The position numbers and the translations under genes are program-made. From Aeromicrobium sp. (GTDB lineage Bacteria; Actinomycetota; Actinomycetes; Propionibacteriales; Nocardioidaceae): DNA of 7,957 nucleotides. The first letter of the stretch is position 1; each line of letters starts with the position of its first letter. The stretch covers positions 1-7,957 of the forward strand of contig JALRKU010000491.1 in the NCBI GenBank assembly GCA_023254755.1, given 5' to 3'. Below, one piece after another: positions 5,680-7,957 of this stretch. The notes beneath the pieces are model-generated. The model was not told the DNA's origin. It searched no databases and was given only the letters and a program-made list of their open reading frames with translations.

Positions 5680-7125
5680 GTGCCTGCCGAGTCGTCGTCG
5701 TCCCTGCCGAGCGCGGACCAGCGCGCCCGGATCGATGCCGCACTCGACGGCGTCCCGTTCCTCGACGACCTCGGCCGCGCCTTCGTCGAGGCCGGTCACG
5801 AGGTGGCCGTCGTCGGGGGTCCGGTGCGCGACGCGCTGATCGGCCGGACCGTCTCGGACTGGGACTTCACCACGTCGGCCCGACCCGACGAGATCGAGCG
5901 GATCACCGCTCCGTTCGCCGACGCGACGTGGGACATGGGACGCGACTTCGGCACGATCGGGCTGCGGCACCGAGGGCACGACCTCGAGATCACGACGTAC
6001 CGCAGCGACGCCTACGACCCCTCGTCCCGCAAGCCCGAGGTGGTCTTCGGCGACTCGCTCGCGGGCGACCTGTCGCGCCGCGACTTCGCGGTCAACGCGA
6101 TGGCGGTGCGGCTGCCGGCGCGCGAGGTCGTCGACCCCTTCGGCGGACTCGCCGACCTCGAGGCCCGCCGGCTGCGCACCCCGGTCACGGCGGAGCAGTC
6201 CTTCAGCGACGACCCGCTCCGGATGATGCGGGCGGCGCGCTTCGCCGCCCAGCTCGACTTCGCCGTCGACGCCGACGTGCGCGACGCCATGGCGACCATG
6301 GCCGAGCGGATCCAGATCGTGTCGGCCGAGCGGGTCCGCGCCGAGATCGACAAGACGCTGCTGGCCGACCGTCCGGTCGTCGGTCTGCGACTGCTCGTCG
6401 ACACGGGCCTCGCCGAGCAGGTCCTGCCCGAGCTGCCCGCCCTCATGCTCGAGCGCGACGAGCACCACCGTCACAAGGACGTCTACGAGCACTCGCTCAC
6501 GGTCTTGGAGCAGGCGATCGCGCTCGAGGACCGGCTGCCCGGCGACGGTCCGGACCTGGTCATCCGCCTCGCGGCGCTCCTGCACGACATCGGCAAGCCA
6601 CGCACCCGGCGCTTCGTCGCGGGCGGCGGGGTGACGTTCCACCACCACGACGTCGTCGGCGCCAAGCTGGCCCGTCGGCGCATGAAGGCGCTGCGGTACA
6701 GCAACGAGCTCATCGACCAGGTCGCCCGGCTGATCGAGCTGCACCTGCGGTTCCACGGCTACGGATCGGGCGAGTGGACCGACTCGGCCGTGCGCCGCTA
6801 CGTGCGCGACGCCGGCGACCAGCTGGAGCGCCTGCACGTACTCACCCGCGCCGACTGCACGACCCGCAACGCCCGCAAGGCCGCGCGCCTGCAGCGCACG
6901 TACGACCAGCTCGAGGAGCGCATCGCGGTGCTCGCCGAGAAGGAGGAGCTCGAGGCCATCCGGCCCGACCTCGACGGCACCCAGATCATGCAGATCCTCG
7001 GCATCGGACCGGGCCGCGAGGTCGGCGAGGCGTACCGCTTCCTGCTCGACCTGCGCATGGATCGCGGGCCCATGAGCGCCGAGCACGCGGCCGAGGCGCT
7101 CAGGGCCTGGAAGGCCGCTCGCTGA
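5680..7125 (+). CDS. pcnA: CCA tRNA nucleotidyltransferase (class II, with HD domain)
   Basis: This 481-residue cytosolic enzyme adds or repairs the 3' CCA of tRNAs using CTP and ATP. Relatives are often labelled poly(A) polymerase PcnA, but actinobacterial members are thought to be CCA-adding. Seen directly: the class II nucleotidyltransferase signature GGPVRD (46-51) with the metal-binding pair D60/D62 in DWDFTT, then RRDFAVNAM (133-141), the nucleotide-recognition segment DDPLRMMRAARFA (177-189) and ERVRAEIDK (217-225). An HD phosphohydrolase-type domain follows, with H271 (YEHS), H302-D303 (LLHDIGKPRTRRF) and the HHHD cluster at 321-324. The length is normal for the family. The GTG at 5680 is supported by a TAGAGT box 8 nt upstream and by divergence from the DUF6049 gene, as in related genomes. 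A NUDIX gene (mutT4 in Mycobacterium) that can sit nearby is absent. Telling CCA-adding from poly(A) activity needs biochemistry. Confidence 0.95.
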   Translation: MPAESSSSLPSADQRARIDAALDGVPFLDDLGRAFVEAGHEVAVVGGPVRDALIGRTVSDWDFTTSARPDEIERITAPFADATWDMGRDFGTIGLRHRGHDLEITTYRSDAYDPSSRKPEVVFGDSLAGDLSRRDFAVNAMAVRLPAREVVDPFGGLADLEARRLRTPVTAEQSFSDDPLRMMRAARFAAQLDFAVDADVRDAMATMAERIQIVSAERVRAEIDKTLLADRPVVGLRLLVDTGLAEQVLPELPALMLERDEHHRHKDVYEHSLTVLEQAIALEDRLPGDGPDLVIRLAALLHDIGKPRTRRFVAGGGVTFHHHDVVGAKLARRRMKALRYSNELIDQVARLIELHLRFHGYGSGEWTDSAVRRYVRDAGDQLERLHVLTRADCTTRNARKAARLQRTYDQLEERIAVLAEKEELEAIRPDLDGTQIMQILGIGPGREVGEAYRFLLDLRMDRGPMSAEHAAEALRAWKAAR

Positions 7126-7126
7126 G

Positions 7127-7132
7127 TACCCT
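7127..7132 (+). promoter_or_regulatory. -10 box of the TetR-family gene (probably leaderless)
   Basis: TACCCT fits TANNNT and begins 2 nt after the pcnA stop codon. Six nt follow before the GTG at 7139, the spacing of a leaderless transcript. No Shine-Dalgarno sequence precedes the GTG and no clear -35 is visible. Read-through from pcnA is possible in addition. Confidence 0.45.
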
Positions 7133-7138
7133 GTCGGC

Positions 7139-7717
7139 GTGAGCAGCATCGACGGCCGGGTCGCCCGGGGCGAGCGCACCCGGCGGGCCATCGTCGACGC
7201 GCACACCGAGCTGGTCCGCGAGGGCGTGCTCAGGCCCACGGCGCAGCTCGTCGCGGACCGCGCGGGCGTCTCGATCCGCACGCTGTGGTCGAACTTCAGC
7301 GACGTCGAGGCCCTGCTGCAGGCGTCCACGCGCCGCTGGCTCGAGCTCGACACGTCGTGGTGGGAGCCGGTCGACCCGGCGCTCCCGCTCGACGAGCGGA
7401 TCACCCGCTTCTGCGACCGCCGCGCCGCACGGGTCGAGCTGATGGCACCGGCCGCCCGGTCGGCCGCGCTCGGCGAACCCTTCTCGCCCGCCCTGCGGGA
7501 CTCGCGCCGTCAGCACGTCGAACGGCTGCTGTCCGACCTCGAGCACACCTTCGGTCCCGACCTCGGCCCCCGGAGCGGTGCGCGCTCTGCCATCTACGCC
7601 GAGCTGTTCGTCATCGCGTCGTGGCCCACCTGGCAGACGATGACCGAGGACCTCGCCCTCACCCGCGAGCAGGCGCTCGCCGCCATGACCGACGGCTTCC
7701 GGCGCCTGCTCGGCTGA
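7139..7717 (+). CDS. TetR/AcrR-family transcriptional regulator
   Basis: A 192-residue DNA-binding protein with the TetR layout. Residues about 10-60 hold the N-terminal helix-turn-helix: RGERTRRAIVDAHTELV (10-26), then PTAQLVADRAGVSIRTLWSNF (33-53), where the recognition helix SIRTLWSNFSD takes the place of the usual tlYrhFpsKe pattern. The rest (about 75-190) is a ligand-binding/dimerisation region rich in Trp and Arg, including SWW (73-75) and SWPTWQTM (161-168), with no recognised ligand class. The GTG at 7139 lies 13 nt after the pcnA stop and 6 nt after a TACCCT box; an HTH starting this close to the N-terminus is normal. Convergent with ino1 across a hairpin. Targets are unknown: self-control and control of neighbours are possible, but no convincing operator repeat is seen in the short upstream gap. 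Confidence 0.9.
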   Translation: MSSIDGRVARGERTRRAIVDAHTELVREGVLRPTAQLVADRAGVSIRTLWSNFSDVEALLQASTRRWLELDTSWWEPVDPALPLDERITRFCDRRAARVELMAPAARSAALGEPFSPALRDSRRQHVERLLSDLEHTFGPDLGPRSGARSAIYAELFVIASWPTWQTMTEDLALTREQALAAMTDGFRRLLG

Positions 7718-7725
7718 CCACGACG

Positions 7726-7765
7726 CCGACGGGCCGGCTCCCCACAGGGGGAACCGGCCCGTCGG
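7726..7765. terminator. Hairpin between convergent TetR gene and ino1 (bidirectional terminator)
   Basis: CCGACGGGCCGG (7726-7737) and CCGGCCCGTCGG (7754-7765) are perfect 12-bp inverted arms. Inside them, after one C·A mismatch, TCCCC (7739-7743) pairs with GGGGA (7748-7752), leaving the loop ACAG. It lies 8 nt after the TetR stop and 19 nt beyond the ino1 stop, so it can end both transcripts. There is no T-tract on either side, common for actinobacterial terminators. Confidence 0.85.
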
Positions 7766-7784
7766 TGCTGTCGCGGGTGCGGGA

Positions 7785-7957
7785 CTAGCGCTCCTCGGTG
7801 CCCGCGATGAACGCCTCGAGCTTCGCGCGGCCCAGGTCGTCCGGACGCTGCTCCGGCGGCGACTTCATCAGGTACGACGAGGCGCTGAGCAGCGCGCCGC
7901 CGATGCCGCGGTCCTTGGCGATCTTCGCGGCGCGGATCGCGTCGATGATGATGCCGG
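7785..7957 (-). CDS. ino1: Inositol-3-phosphate synthase, C-terminal part (cut by window edge)
   Basis: The last 56 residues, ending at a TAG at 7787-7785, match the C-terminus of actinobacterial inositol-1(3)-phosphate synthases. Seen directly: GIIIDAIRAAKIAKDRGIGG followed by SASSYLMKSPPEQRPDD and LEAFIAGTEER. The enzyme converts glucose 6-phosphate to inositol 3-phosphate using NAD+ in the cytosol. In actinobacteria the product feeds phosphatidylinositol and its mannosides, and mycothiol. The fragment has no NAD-binding or catalytic part to check. It converges on the TetR gene with a 67-nt gap holding a strong hairpin. In Streptomyces and Mycobacterium ino1 is often next to a PadR-type regulator upstream, which would lie outside this window. 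Confidence 0.93.
   Translation of the reverse strand, partial: GIIIDAIRAAKIAKDRGIGGALLSASSYLMKSPPEQRPDDLGRAKLEAFIAGTEER

Noticed and set aside
5639..5743. N-terminal extension of the DUF6049 protein to an ATG at 5743
   Set aside because: It would overlap pcnA, place 35 residues before the signal peptide and ignore the -10 box just before the GTG at 5638.
5635..7404. Minus-strand frame of 589 codons opposite pcnA and the TetR gene
   Set aside because: It spans two recognised plus-strand genes and the divergent promoter, and its translation has no recognisable domain.
7718..7784. Possible small gene between the TetR gene and ino1
   Set aside because: The 67-nt gap is filled mostly by the hairpin and has no start codon with a ribosome binding site.

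Overview
The window is about 70% GC by eye and densely coded, with strong GC bias at third codon positions, GTG starts and leaderless-looking promoters. Gene content points to a high-GC actinobacterium. The order trxB / pseudokinase / murJ / DUF6049-like / pcnA resembles the locus known in Mycobacterium (Rv3907c to Rv3913 area) and Streptomyces. The lack of some mycobacterial fusions and genes would fit a Nocardioidaceae-like or other non-mycobacterial lineage, but that placement is inference.

Left part, minus strand, read from 5638 down to 1. A secreted, C-terminally anchored DUF6049-type protein (3602-5638) overlaps by 8 nt the lipid II flippase gene murJ (1963-3609). After 70 nt comes a membrane pseudokinase with an extracellular discoidin-like domain (324-1892). 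After 73 nt comes the start of thioredoxin reductase trxB (1-250, cut by the window edge). The first three form a cell-envelope operon. The trxB gap holds a near-ideal SigR/SigH-type thiol-stress promoter (GGAAT-N18-GTT), so trxB probably also has its own oxidative-stress control.

Middle. A 41-bp divergent region (5639-5679) separates the envelope operon from pcnA/cca on the plus strand. Both genes have a TANNNT -10 box 7-8 nt before a GTG start, which suggests two leaderless transcripts from face-to-face promoters. A 10-bp palindrome lies exactly midway.

Right part. pcnA (5680-7125, CCA-adding enzyme with HD domain) is followed 13 nt later by a TetR-family regulator (7139-7717), which has its own leaderless-type -10 box. 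A perfect 12-bp-arm hairpin (7726-7765) separates this pair from the convergent 3' end of ino1 (7785-7957, minus strand, cut by the window edge).

Functionally the window joins peptidoglycan precursor export and its control (murJ, pseudokinase, DUF6049), tRNA maturation (pcnA), and two thiol or inositol metabolism genes (trxB; ino1, which feeds mycothiol and phosphatidylinositol). I saw no mobile element, CRISPR array, tRNA, rRNA or phage gene, and no gene-free stretch over 300 bp. Nothing here is clearly a new system. The most interesting points are the split MurJ/pseudokinase arrangement, the missing sigM and NUDIX genes, the SigR-type trxB promoter and the symmetric leaderless divergent promoter.
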